Part shown: positions 26,189-39,451 of the stretch, in pieces
Layout of the letters: each line of letters opens with the position of its first letter
Position numbering within the stretch: the first letter of the stretch is position 1
From: Ifrita kowaldi
Lineage: Eukaryota; Chordata; Aves; Passeriformes; Cinclosomatidae
Reading direction: 5' to 3'
Length of the DNA: 64,000 nt
Assembly: GCA_013398055.1 (NCBI GenBank)
Contig: VZRS01001524.1
Span: forward strand, 327,766 to 391,765
Notes under the pieces: model-generated
What the model saw: the letters and a program-made list of their open reading frames with translations, nothing else
Databases searched by the model: none
Told to the model about the DNA's origin: nothing
Made by a program: the position numbers and the translations under genes

Positions 26189-29100
26189 GTAAAGATTCTT
26201 CTAGACCCCGTAAGTCAGTAGAGTGCTTATCTCTTCTCTAAAATACTTAATTCTTTCCTTAACAGTATGTCAAATCTGAGTAAGGATGCGTTTTAGTTTT
26301 GTTTTGTTGAGTTTTATTCATGGTCAACTCTTTTTCTAAATCCCAATAAACTCTAGGTATCAAACCATATGTTGAAATAATAATTTCCCCAAGGACAACA
26401 TGCATTGCATGAAAAACTTCCTTTCAGTTTTGCAGGCAGAACATTTCAGTTTCATGACTATCTTATTCATTGTGTTTTGTAAGATAAAGTGAACAGCCAT
26501 TTCTTCTCTAACTTAGCAACAGTTGCTATTACTTTTTAAAACTAGATGACTTATAGCACGTCTTATTTATCAAAGGTATATAATTATCTCATTTGAAGTT
26601 TTTCACCTCTCTCAATTTGAAAGCTTTTCTGCATTTCTATAATTTCTTTTGACCAAATTAATCTTGATGTAGTCTGCTGTAATTTGGGGCGAGAAAGACA
26701 TTGCAGCAGCAGGAGTCTTAGGAACATCTGTGACAGATACTCTGTCTTTTATGTTCCTGTTACATTCACAGTGCACAATGATGAGATGCAGGGAAAGCCC
26801 CTTGCGTGAGTGCACACAGGGAATTGAGGATGCCTTGCAAGAAGCAGCACTGGGCTTTCTGTATTCATAGATGTCAAAGAGACAAATAACATCTCTATAA
26901 TTTTACTTAGAGGCAAAATATTTTGCCCAGCAATAACAGAAGACAGTTTCTCTCTGTATTAACAAGAAGTAGCAATGCAGAAAAGTGAAATGTTTCCAGC
27001 ACTGAGGTTAATCATTTTAGGACATGTCCAATAGCCCTTGTTGGAAACCTTGTACAAATGAGGACTGGCATTTGCCAAAATTTTTCATCAGGAAGGAACA
27101 CCAAAAGAATTGAAAGCTATTTCAAATAAATGGAAAAGTAAATGGCACGTTAAAAAATATGCAGAATATGTATTCAAAAGAACTTCAGCAACACAATTCA
27201 ATTTAGGTTTCCCAAGAGCCTCAAAAAAAAAAGTGTTGAATAGGCCTTTATTCATATTTCATGAACTATCAGAATTATTTATGTTCCTACATAATTTTGC
27301 AGAGAGCTACAGCTAACTGAGCACCACCTGAGAAATTTACATGTTCTGTGTAAAATCATACAAGACAAGACAAGATTGCTTCAGGTGCTAAATTGTACTT
27401 TCGTCCTCAGATCCTCACTACAGGACAATAATACCTGAACACAAGCAGATTTTGCACAGAGAAACCAGTCTGAGATTCCTCTCACTGTTTCATTTGTTTG
27501 GTAACAAACAACGAGCAGGTGCTTATTCTGCAAGAATAAGCTGTCACAACCCTCATATTTACAAACTGCTGCAGCTGTAATGAAGCTCAATCCCAGCTCT
27601 GTTCATCACACCCATCAACGTTTCACACTTCTCAAAATTTACCATTAATGCATGCAGTACAAAGTGTTCATAGAATATTTTAAGTATCCTGTAAGACTCC
27701 ATTTCAGCTCCTCAATCTAGCTATTCAACTACATATAAATAATTTGTTCAGAAGGATTACTGTAGCTTACAATTATGCACTTTTAAAATTAATGAGATGC
27801 AATATGAAACAGTAAATCAGATTTTTCACTTGTTCATATTTTCCTAGATCATAATTTCTAATAAAGTGAAAGAGGGGACAAGATAGAAACCTCAATTAAT
27901 GTTAGCAATAAAAATACTTCTATTTAAAAAAATCTGTAATCACATAACCATTATACATATGGATCTGTCCATGTATTTTTTTTTTCATTGTAAGCAGTGA
28001 AATGTCTCAGTTATGTTAGGATTATGCAAACAGAAAGGAAGAGTATTTGCCATAATACAGAAGTAACTGCTGTCTCTGTTCTGTGGCAGCCATAGAAAAG
28101 TCTCTGTGAAAATGCAAACAAACAAAAAAATTCTACCTCCTTTCCAACAATTTTCCAACAATTATGTTGCAACTGCAATTCAACAAAATATATTTTCAAA
28201 GGGAAGCAATTAATTTATTGTACTCTAAACCTATTTGCACTGCCAGCCTGAGATTTTAACTTGACAGAAACTGATACTTTTATTTCTGATTAACTTCTCA
28301 TTTTAGATATAATTCAAAACAAGTTTTATATTACTAAACTGACCTTCTTTTCCATTTCAGTAGTCCTCCTATGAGAAGAAAAAGAACAGCAGGACCTGAA
28401 ATAATGTAAGGTATCTGGTTAATTAGAAAAGGTTTCATAAAGCAAGTTTTACCGTGTTTAATCTACCTGGGAGTTATTTCTTCCTTAGTGAAGAGAAAGA
28501 TACAGTTCATAATTATTCCTTTTTAATTCTTGATTAGTGAAGTCAAGAGCTGTGATGCCTCATGAGAGCTGTAAGAAATCCTAGGTTTGATCCAGCTCTT
28601 ATTAACTTTAACAAAAGCTCCAGTTTTCCCTTGATATCTCCACTGTACTACAGGCAAACAATCCTTTTCATTTCTTTTCTTCTACCCTTTCACAGCTAAT
28701 ATATTTGTTTATAAGGAAGTAAAAAGCTATTTTCTGCTTAATATAGGAATATATTCTCGGTCATTTTTTGAGATTATTGATTTTAATGATTAAGTTAATT
28801 AATTGGATTAATGAAATACTTGAATAACTACAGAGCACTTACACCTTCCACAGAATTACAGGGGTTCAGATCTATTTTAGGACTAAACTCTTAACACATA
28901 ATATTCTTCTACAATACAGCTGTAATTTCATCTGGCACTCACACAGCCCAAGAATGTACAGAAACAGCTGAAAATATACAAAGTAGCTGGATGCATTTTT
29001 TTCCTCCAATATGGACATTGTACACATTGTATTCACAATAATATGTACACAAAGTACAGTAGGATTTGTCCCCTGCATGCAATTTTTACAAATAGAGAAT

Positions 29101-32100
29101 GCTGAAAGGTCACACTGTTAATGAGTCAAGTAATTTCTCTGCATTTAGAACATTCCAGCGCTGGATGGATACCACAGTGGATTTATGTTTGTAAGAATCA
29201 CCTGGAAAAGGTATAGGAAGAAATGAAAATAAGTTGCACAGTTTTTGTAACTTGGAGGCACAAAAGCTGTCCAAAACAATTTGCTCTTAATGGCTGTTTT
29301 AGCTGGAAAGAGGCCCTGAAGTGAAGAATAAACAAACTGTCATAGGAACAGAGAGTAAGTCTCTTAAGATCAGGGTTAAGGTTCATTGGTACAATTGCTC
29401 TGGGCAAAACATTACTGCATCTTGGATTAATCTTGGCATGCAGATAAATATAAAGGTACAGCACTAATGTACATATAATGCCTTTTCTGTAACCCCTGCA
29501 CATGCAATACAGCCAAATCCATAATGCAAAATACAGCACCTCGTGAAAATGAAATGGGAATTCTAAATATGTTTAAACAGAGGTTTAGAAATTCAGAAAG
29601 CTAGATAATAATAAACAAAAGTTGGATAAACAGGCTCTGCTGTCAGTCTTACACAAGTTGTATTACCCTCGTTTAAGCTAAAACTGACTCCAGCCAGCCA
29701 TTTATCTCAAAAAACCAGTTTTCCCATCTACTACTTGCTCTCAGCTTTTTCTCCCCGCCAAAAAGCCTCAACATTTTTTCTGTTTTAAAAGATTATTTTA
29801 ACATACTTTGACCCTCCATGAAGAAAACCAAATATGCACAGTGCAGTTTCATGCTGGAGGGGTAAGTCCTCCACATAATTATTTAAGTATCACTATATTA
29901 TTGAAAAATCTCTCAGTTTTGCATTAGTAAAAAGAAAGGTTGTGCCAAAATCCCTTCTCTTCTGTCTCATTATTTGTTCTCACTGAGTACCAGAGTCCTG
30001 AATCCTGCCACCTCTCACTCCCAGAAACATGCCCCTCCATACACTCCCCTCCCCATTCCAGCTAAAGGCATTTCAGCCCTTGAAGCTGGGTCAGAAGCAC
30101 TCAGGATGCATTCTCCACCTGAGCAGACTGTTCTCCTTTGCCACCTTCAAAGTTCAAAGCCCCTGTAGAAATTGTTCAGCTTCAGGCAGTGGCCAAGAAC
30201 ATGCAGAAGTTGGGACTGTCCTAGCTGCAAGAGTGGGATGCAGCAAGGACCTCTCTCTCATTTCATCCCATGTGAGGTTCCTCATTCCCTTTCTACAGAC
30301 TGTAGCTTTAATTATCACAACACCTCAACCCATGGAAAAGGCACATATCACCACACTGATACAGTGATAAACATTTCCCATGAGGACTGTTAATATTGCA
30401 AGAACAAAGCTGTGAATCCACGCTGTTTATCCTTCCTCATTTATTTGCAGAGCATAGCTAAGAGAATGAAGGAGGAGAAGCCATTCTGATAGCAAGCATC
30501 TGCATCCCAGTGCAGCATTGCGTTATCCTTCCTCCTCCCTAATAAATAATGCTGGTCAGCATTACCTATTAGAGCAAGAGCAGTGACAGGCTATCAGATT
30601 TCTGGACTGGGCAATCTCCCGAGGACTGGGCTGGTCACTTACTAAGCCTCTCCATTTGCTGATACACTGCTCCCTTCACAGGCTCCTTGGCGCAGAGAGG
30701 TGGAATATTTCCACTGGCCTCAAATATTAGTTCTTTTTTCCATTATGGTATTTTAGCAACTGTTGTACTCTCCAGGACTTCTCTGGTGTTAAACAGAGTT
30801 AGAACCAGCACTGGTAATAGGGGAAGGCCAAGTTCTAACATTATTAAACTGTCCTTAACATAATGTGCCTGTAGACACTAATAGCAAGAGCTGCTGCTGA
30901 CATGCACAAAGCAGGGAGTGTTTAGCAATGGAGAAAAGTCAAGCAGGCCTTGGATGAGTTTTCCACAGAAGTGGATGCAGAATGCACAGGCAGAAACAGC
31001 AGGGCAAGTTCCTTGCACAAGGATAGAGGCTTAGGAGCAGGACCTAATGCTTGTGAAATCAGTCACCAGTCTGGGTACGAGAGCTTGCACGCACAGTTTC
31101 ATAGTGGCTTTTCTACCAGCTTCAATACTGGTGCACTGCTCTGAAGCACCAGCATCCATATGCTCAGCTTCAAGCCACTTCACACAAGCAGGTATAAGAA
31201 CTGCTCAGGTCTGGGAACGCAGAGTTCTTCAGACATCCACTACCAGTGGGACTGACCTTCATTACTCCAATTATTAGGAGGTCACATAATTTCACTATAG
31301 CTCTTTTAAATGCACATAAAGGTACAGATCTTTTCAAATCACATTTCACTTGAGTTATTTTCTCTGTATGTGAACAAGTATCTAGTAGGCTTAAAACGGT
31401 TGGCTTTGATTGAAGAGTTAATGACTTAGTTTGTTATTAAAATACATTGCTATATGGGTTCTGCACATGCAGAAGAACCAAGGAACGAATTGCTAAGCTT
31501 TAAGCAAAATGTCACAATCATCTAAAACCTAAAGCCATATTAAGCCTGTAAAACATATGGTCACTTAACACCTAAAAACCTTCCTAAACCTATAAATCCA
31601 TAAAGCCTGTGACAAACTAACTGATGGTTGTATAGTTAAATCTAATTAAAAATTTATTGAAAGTGTTCAAGCCATTATAGCTCCCCTCAGAAACTCACTT
31701 CCTATGTCACTTGGAGGTAGGTATGCAGGGTATATCTTAATTCCCCACCTATCTTGAGCCAGCCCCAGGAACAATGGGACTTTCTGCTTGCCTGTATCAG
31801 CTCCCGAAACAAACAGCAGGCTCCTGAAAATGCACCATATAAAAATACCTCTGGGTCTACAGTTCAGGGTTTGTTAGCTCAGTCTAATTGAGGGCTTTGA
31901 GAACATTGGTACCCAAATGGATTTTTGTCACCAGCATCCACCTTCATGCAGTTCAACAAAATCACCCTCTTGCCACTGTCAAATATTTACAGCCAGTTCT
32001 ACCATCCCTGGCACTCTTATGTTAAAAAAGTTCCATTTTTCGAGCAATGGCAATAGTGAGGAACCTCCCCCCCTCCAAAAAAAAAAAGTAATGACACATA

Positions 32101-35100
32101 GTAAGGAGCAAGGTCACTAGAAACAAGTTTTTAAACAAACAGGCAGCTGATCTCCTAAAGACACTGGAACTGTGAGACTCAACTTCTCTGAATTTATTGT
32201 ATTGACATCCACAACTGTGCATTGACCTAGGTCACAGTCTGCAAAACTAAGGAACAATGTCTTCTTGGAATTGATGTATCCATTTTCTCTTTTGAGAGGA
32301 TCAAGTGGGAGCAGATATGCCATCTATAAGACAAAGTTCAAAAGCCTAATCTCTGAAAATAATGTATAAATTCTTATCTTCGTGAATTTTGAGGAGACAC
32401 ATCATTAATCACTTAACAGGCCCCATGGTCCTACTACAGAGAACTGAACTGCCAAGACAAATTTTAATTTTAATGTATACATGTATTTTTAAATTTTGAT
32501 TTGTAATCTACAGAAGATAAATCAGCCTGTGATAGCTGCCCATTGGTAGCAGCACGTTAGTGTCAGGGAGCAGCAGGAGCTGGCTGCTCCACCAGGCTGA
32601 GTAAGCACAAAGCCAGTGGTGACAGTGGCCTCATCAGCAAGGTGCCCATCCCAAAGTCCCCAGGCAAGGTGAGAAGAGCAGGTCTGCCAACAGTAATCAT
32701 GGTCAGCTGATAGTCCAGTGAATGTCAGAGAGGATTAAGAAAGTTGCCATCAGGATATGAAAGTGGGCTAAAGTCACTGCCTCACGGGGTGCAGCAAGCT
32801 TCCCGTATCACAGACCAACTCAGCACAGTTCCATGTCTGAGGCACTAAAATCTCTGGGGTAGACCTCCAGAGTCCTCAGGAGAAATAGCTACAGCAGCAT
32901 GGAAAGTGTGGGAATGCACTAATAGCATGCTTCTATCCCTGAAGCAGAAATTTCTGAAGGTAAGACTGACTGTCCCATGCATGCTTGCTCACAAAACACA
33001 GGAACACCCTGAAGCATGACCATGTCCCAAGAACCTGTAATCAGTCTGTCTGTCTGCCTGGAGAGCAGAGGCCATAAAGCAAGAGAAGGCAGTGCTACAG
33101 CACCTGTCTGCAGTGTATAGAGAAATCCAGCTCTTCCTGTTCCAGCAGGTGGTCATATGTACAGTGCCCTGTTACTGTAGAGACCAGTGGTCAAAGGTTT
33201 GCTTCTCAAATGCTGTTCCAGCAACATATACAAACTACAACCATAAACATACACAAACTAGTCCTATAGTTCTAAGAAAAGGGAAAAAAATCCCAACAGC
33301 AAGCATATCCCTCCCTCACATTGTCTCACAGGGATAACCAGTTCACTGGGGCAGGAACTCCTCCGAATGCTCCAGTAACTCTGTTTCTGGCAGCATAGAG
33401 GTTGCCACAAATTACTACCACCCTCTGCAATACAGTGCTTCCTCTCCCCTGGTTCCTTAGCTTAATCTAGAATCAAAGTCAACTTGGAATCAGAGTCCAA
33501 TCTCAAAAAGTTTTTCCTTAAAGTTTAATAACTGACTACCTGGTTTTGTTTTTTCAATCTCAGTGAATTCAGTCTGAATTCTCTCTTTACAAATGTCACC
33601 AAGTGTGCAAATGTCACACTGGTCATATGTTCAATATCTGAATAGTGACATCATGCTTTCTGAAGTTCTGAACAAGCAATCTGATATTAACAGTTAAGGC
33701 CAAAGACACAGGACCGCTGATTTTAATTACCTTGAAAAGAGCAGAATAAACTTTCACCGGTTCTGAGCTGACATCTGCTGGCAGAAGACTGCAACAGTGT
33801 AGGGCACTGGACATAATCAGGAAACATAGAGAAATATTTTGTTAAGGATCTCCAATCTGGTGAATGATCTGGGATTTGAAAGGATAAGAGCTCATAAAAG
33901 CATAAATTGATGCAATTCTGCTGCAAGGGTATAATCTCACAAAGAAATCAGGCACATAGCTAGGGGATGTAGCTACTCAATCATCACCTCAAGTTTTGCA
34001 TTTCAAGCATAACTTTGAGCCAATTTTATTCATGGAAATAACTGTGCTGAAATTCATTTTAGTCAGATCTGCTTTGGGTTAGCTTAGATCATGAAGGGTA
34101 TGAACACATAATAGCTTGAAACTGTGTTAAAGCTGTTCAAAAAGTTCTCAGGTTTCAGCTGAGGCACAGTAATCAATAAAATGTACATTATCCTAGCCAG
34201 CTGTAATATAGAGCCACCTCAGCTTGCACAAAGCCACCACCGAAGAGAATTTAAAAATTCAAATTATGCTCAGAAAAAGATTGTTCTCTCAGGGACTCAA
34301 GCAACTGTAAGAAAACTACTTCAACAGATTCAAGTCAGTAAGCAGATAAGGCTGTGGATGCATCTTTTCCACCCTCAGTTTCTCATACAGCACAAGGAAG
34401 AGATTGACAGCATTGACAAACCTTTCAATACACGTGGAAGGGCCACTCACATTCTCTGGATTCAATCATATGACAGCAGCATGGCCACACCATAACTGCG
34501 TAACAAAAATCAGATCCCTAATTTATGGCTAAACACGTAGGATTTTATCATGTACTGTTGCCTTAGGAAAAGAACAGCTTATTTCCTGACATATTTATAA
34601 AGGGCATTGCATGAAGAAAAATAAGGTGAAATTCAGACTTAGTAAACTGTTTTGTTTCTGTTCTTTGCACCCTAGTTAGTTCTAATAACCACAAATTTAG
34701 TGCTGATATTGAGTATCAACATCCTGGGGAGTACAAAAATATACTGAACAAGCTAGTCATTTTCCCTTGGCAAGCTATTTAAATCTTTGGTTGTGAAAAG
34801 CATGCTGAGAATTTCATCCTGCTCATTTTACACACAATGAAAAGAGTTCCCTTTCCACATCAGAGGAGTTTGAATTTTTGTTTTCTATTCTCTCTGTAAG
34901 ATGGCCAAAGGTCATGGGATGGGACAAAGAACTGACGTGTACTTGAACTCTTCGGAGTAATGCATTAAAGTCCTATACAGAGAAGCCTAGTAAATGAGGG
35001 CTTCCTTTCCTGCCCAATTTACAGAGGAACTGATGTTTTCACAGGATACCTCTCTTTCAAAGCAGAGCAGCCCCCACATCCACATCCAGGTATGATCTCT

Positions 35101-38100
35101 GAAAGCACAGAAACAAGCTGGCCATCAAAAATGAAGGCCTGACCAGAGTGAAATTATTTTGAGAAGATAACTAATAAGGAAAAGAAAAAACTTAGAAGAC
35201 CCAAGAAGTAAGCAGATACCTCTTACCAATCCAGTGAACAATGAGACCAGGCAGGAGCAGAGCAGGTGGAGGGACATGTTTGTTTTGGGTGAGAAGCTGA
35301 AGTACCAGAAGGCAGAGCAAGGAAGAGGAGGCTGCTTATTTGCAGGCTGGTGGAGGCCAGGAGAGCCATAGCAGTGGTACAGGAAGCATCTCACTGGCTG
35401 AATGTCAGAAATAATTGACTCAATTGCAATGAAAGAGTTTAGAAATTCATTTTCAGAGAGAGAAATAGGTAGTTGCAAGCTCAATCAGGTGATGATGTAT
35501 TATACCCCAGTCAGGGTGTTCTGCAATAGCCCCTTGGTTGGGACACTAGCTGAAGGCTGAGTGACTGAAGTGTGAGATTTCTCTAGGTGTGAGAACAATC
35601 TAATGGGTGAGAAAGCAAGCAGGAATAGTGCAGCTTTCTGGGATGGATGAATTTTTTTCACTGTCATTTCCTGTACATGTCTGTACAACTTTCATGGGTA
35701 CTCTGCCATAGAGTCTCAGATGAACGAAGTTATAAATATCTAGGAAAATGATACAGTGAGCCAGACAAACAGCATAAGGAAATGACACCATGCTATCATT
35801 TACCCTGATGAAAACCTAAGGCAACTCTGTTGAAGTTGATAGAGTTATTCCAAATTCAGGGTGCTATCCAAGAGCCCTATTTGGCCTAGACATAGAGCAG
35901 TAGTCATTAGCCTCAATTTCTGGGTGTTACTGTGATGCAAAGCTGACTCCTGTAATCACATTTTATTTGTGGGGAGCTTCAGTTCCTGTTACTCTGTCTC
36001 CAGTGGTTTTTTAAGTATTTGTTACTCGCATAGTTACAGGTCCTGTCACACAGCATTCACTAGGCAAAGTAGTGCTTCAAATGCTCTCACTAATTTTAAC
36101 ATGCTGTAAGTGAATATCTTTGGGAAATACAATTCAACTTTTATAAATTAAAATAAATCAAAATCTTCAGTCACAAGGTTTCAATTTTGTTTGTGTTTCA
36201 TGTGTTGCGAGGGTGATGCAGCAGTCTCAAAGCAACAGTCTCAAAGTCACCAGGACATCTTGGTGAAAAAAAATTAGGGAAATAAAAAAAGCAAGCAGAT
36301 TAATTACTTTCATGATAAGAATCCAAGCAGGTTTTGATCCCAAGTTGGGGCATACACATGAATGGAACAACAAATTAAATACAAATCTGATTTTGCAGAC
36401 CTGCCTTTTACTAAAGCATGCTGGGGATGAAGCTTTTTAGGTGTACTAAGAGAAACAAATGCTTAGTCAATAGCTAAAATTCAAAATAAGGTGGCTAAAT
36501 TCCAAGTCTTTGTAGTTTTAATGATAACAAACAAATTTTATTATGAAACAACCTGGCCTTCATTTTCATACTACTGTACATTTACTACATAGATTTGGGT
36601 TTTAATTTAACAAATTAATCTGTGGGATAAAGGATAATATGAATACTGTACCACTCTTAACCAGACATACTATTTCTACATTCTTCTTATACCATAACCC
36701 AGTGTGACCCAGGATAATTGATAAAACATAAGCATTCCCATCATATTAAATTTAAGACTTAGAAGTTAAGATAAGAAAATCAAACCAAAATTTATCTAAG
36801 TATATCCAAACCCCTTCTTGCATCCCTCTACCCTACCTTATTGACTACCAAGAGAGGAGGTCTGGCATAAATAACCATCAAGAGTGCTTTAGCCCTTAGC
36901 AGCTGTTCCTATTTTATGTCGATAACTTCCCAATGAGAACAATTGATAGGGCAGGTTTTAGTTACAGCTGCAGGTGTTTGACTAAGTTATTGCTAGAGAA
37001 TAAAATGAGGGCGTGAGTAGGTTATAAAGGCTACCCTGTCTGCCTTCTAAAGCTCTCTTCTTCCTTTATCTTTTAGAAGGGGAGGAAGTGAGTTGTGGCT
37101 TTCCCTAAAATTAAGGCAAAAAAGATGACTGATCTGCTTTGAGGGTGGAAGTTTAGTTTTGAATTGCCCAAGAGTGGTTGGTGTTGGTTATGGTAATATC
37201 TGCAAGTCAGTGTTTTCTCAACACCTTATATTTATATAGATTGTCTTTAAAACTAAGGTTTGTTTGATGTATCCTAAGAGAGGTCCTAAAAATACAGAAA
37301 TGCTGTTTTATGGGGACAGCTGTCCTTTTGAAAGAAGAGATTGTGATACTTGCAGTAAGAAGGCTGTGCTCTGTTCTGTGTAGTCTTAATATATTTACCT
37401 AAGTTAAATACTAATTAATATATTTACCTGAGGGAGGTTCCAGTATTGTTTATGAATCTTCAGTGTGATTATCGGCAATCACCTAAACAAAATGTGTTAA
37501 AAAGCTTTGAAGAATGAAATGTTCTTAGTGTGTAGAATCTGGTAGACTGTCTGCCTTTGTCCTGTATGTGGTATGTTAATATTTCTCCGAGCTGCTATCC
37601 TTGACCAGTGTATGGTGTATACAGATTTTATGCTGGTAGATGTAATAAGGAGCTAAAAGAAGAGGAAATAGCTGTCTTTTCAGCAGGCTCTTTAATGCAT
37701 GCTTTTAGAGAGCACTCACTGGTAGCAAATAATACCTTCTTCCCAAAAAAAGGGAATGAAATTTGATTCTCACAAAATGTGATATCTTCCCAAAAGCCTT
37801 GACTTCTCTAGCAATGTAATTCATGTAAGCTATTTGCTTTTTACTCTTAAACTAAAAACACATCTCTATTGGGTTAGCTAAAAACTTCAAACTGGGTCTT
37901 AAGAAAACATTCAAGGCTTATCTTTTTAAGACTACTTGACTTTTGAGACCTGATTTAGCAGCTCAAGGACACATGGGGCTCGGAAGGGGTGGTTTGAAAA
38001 ATATCAAACAACTTAACTGGTTGGAATCTTACCACGCTTTTGCTTCAGTATGCAAACATAAGTTTTAAGATACAGAAGAGTCTTATGTGACTGGGGCGAT

Positions 38101-39212
38101 GGAGGGGGAGGTAGTAAAGAAAGGATTGACCAAAACACAGACTTTTGTCTGTCTTTAGAAGATACAGCCTCAACTCTCTTGTTAGCATAGAAGTTAGCTT
38201 CCACAGAGTAAATTAAGGTTTTAAAAGCTAAGCATCTAGGCCTAAGACACTGTTATGTACACAAAACTTCAGTCTCTTGGTTTTCTTGGCACTCTCGATG
38301 CCAGGTTTGAGCTTTTTTTCTAGACTCTGCTGTACTGATTTACAAAATGTTCAAGAAATTAGACGTTATATTAGGCTCTTATTTAAGTATTAAATGCTGT
38401 TGTTTATTTGCTCGTTGCTATAAGATTTTTTGCTAAGTTCAAACTGTACTCTTTTGCTCCCGTCATCCATTTCTAGCTTCGGATGGGGAAGGTGAACAGC
38501 TTGCACTTGATATCATGAAGCATGGGTTTTTTGGCAGAAAGAAGCAGGAAAAAATGATAGTGTGTCCTAGTAGTTGAAAATAGTGTATGATGGACTTGGC
38601 TGGATTATGAGGTACTTAAAACTACCTCAGAACTTTTCTTCTAATGCTGGCCAGTTTATAGGAGAGGCAGATCCTGTATGCGTTTGGATTTTTCCCTTCT
38701 AAGATAGATACTTTGGTGAAAGGATTAGCATTTAGCTAATGATGTGTGGCGGTGCAAAAAGTATTCACGCTTATTAGCTAAAGTGTAGGCTTCAGGAGCT
38801 CAGAGGAGGTGTGCTTTGAAGGCTGAAATAAACAAACGAAAATATAAGATGTGTGATCAGCAATATCTGATGGGATGCTGCAGTTGTTGTAAGAGTGGGC
38901 CATATGCACTGTTCTAGCACTGTGCTGATAACAGTAGCTGTCTACCTTATCATGACCTGTTCTGTGCCTCATGAAATACTTCATTCTGTTAAGAAAAGCA
39001 GGCTATCAGATTTCTTTAGGAGAAAGCTAGTATGCATTCCTAGACTCTAGCGGTGCAGTATATCCAAATATGCACTTTAAAATAAATGTCTTGCTTAAAA
39101 CATGAAGGTATGCCTGGAGTTGCAGTATTGACATTCTACAAACAGAAGTGAACATGTAAACAGCATTAAATCTAGATATCTTCACTGAGTATTCCTGGTT
39201 TGTTCCCTTCAG
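26189..39212. other. BRDT 5' flank / upstream intron, no exon recognised
   Basis: 13 kb of AT-rich sequence without recognisable coding exons. A TATA-like motif (gttataaaggc, 37020-37030) is followed by a pyrimidine-rich stretch and could be a promoter, but nothing else supports it. Short direct repeats occur: ttccaacaatt twice at about 28140-28161, and taatatatttacct twice at about 37388-37429. The 104-codon open frame at 34181-34495 has no recognisable domain and is probably chance. Confidence 0.45.
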
Positions 39213-39262
39213 GTTAAAGGCATAAAGACCTTTGAACAAGTGGATATACAAACTCGCCAAAG
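39213..39262 (+). other. BRDT: BRDT 5' untranslated part of the first coding exon
   Basis: A pyrimidine-rich acceptor (TTCCCTTCAG) ends at 39212, 50 bases before the start codon. The ATG has an A at -3 (CCAAAGATGT), a favourable context. The 5' leader is therefore spliced, and at least one non-coding exon lies farther upstream, not located with certainty in this window. Confidence 0.75.
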
Positions 39263-39451
39263 ATGTCTGTTCAAAGCCAACACCGTTCCATTATTATTAA
39301 CCCTCCTCCACCAGAATACATAAATAACAAAAGTGGATGTCAAACAAACCAACTTCAGTACTTACAGAGGGTGGTCATGAGAGCCATGTGGAGACACAAC
39401 TTTTCCTGGCCGTTTCACCAACCTGTAGATGCAGCAGCACTGAACCTTCCT
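39263..39451 (+). CDS. BRDT: BRDT coding exon 1 (N-terminus, start of bromodomain 1)
   Basis: Residues 1-63, phase 0 at the end, donor CCT|GTAAGA. It holds the BET signature NPPPPEYIN and TNQLQYLQ, then helix Z and the WPF shelf (49-51). The exon ends at ...LNLP, immediately before DYY, the same junction position as the mammalian protein suggests. Confidence 0.95.

Noticed and set aside
34181..34495. 104-codon open frame on the + strand
   Set aside because: No family resemblance and no splice partners; the length is within chance for the number of frames scanned.
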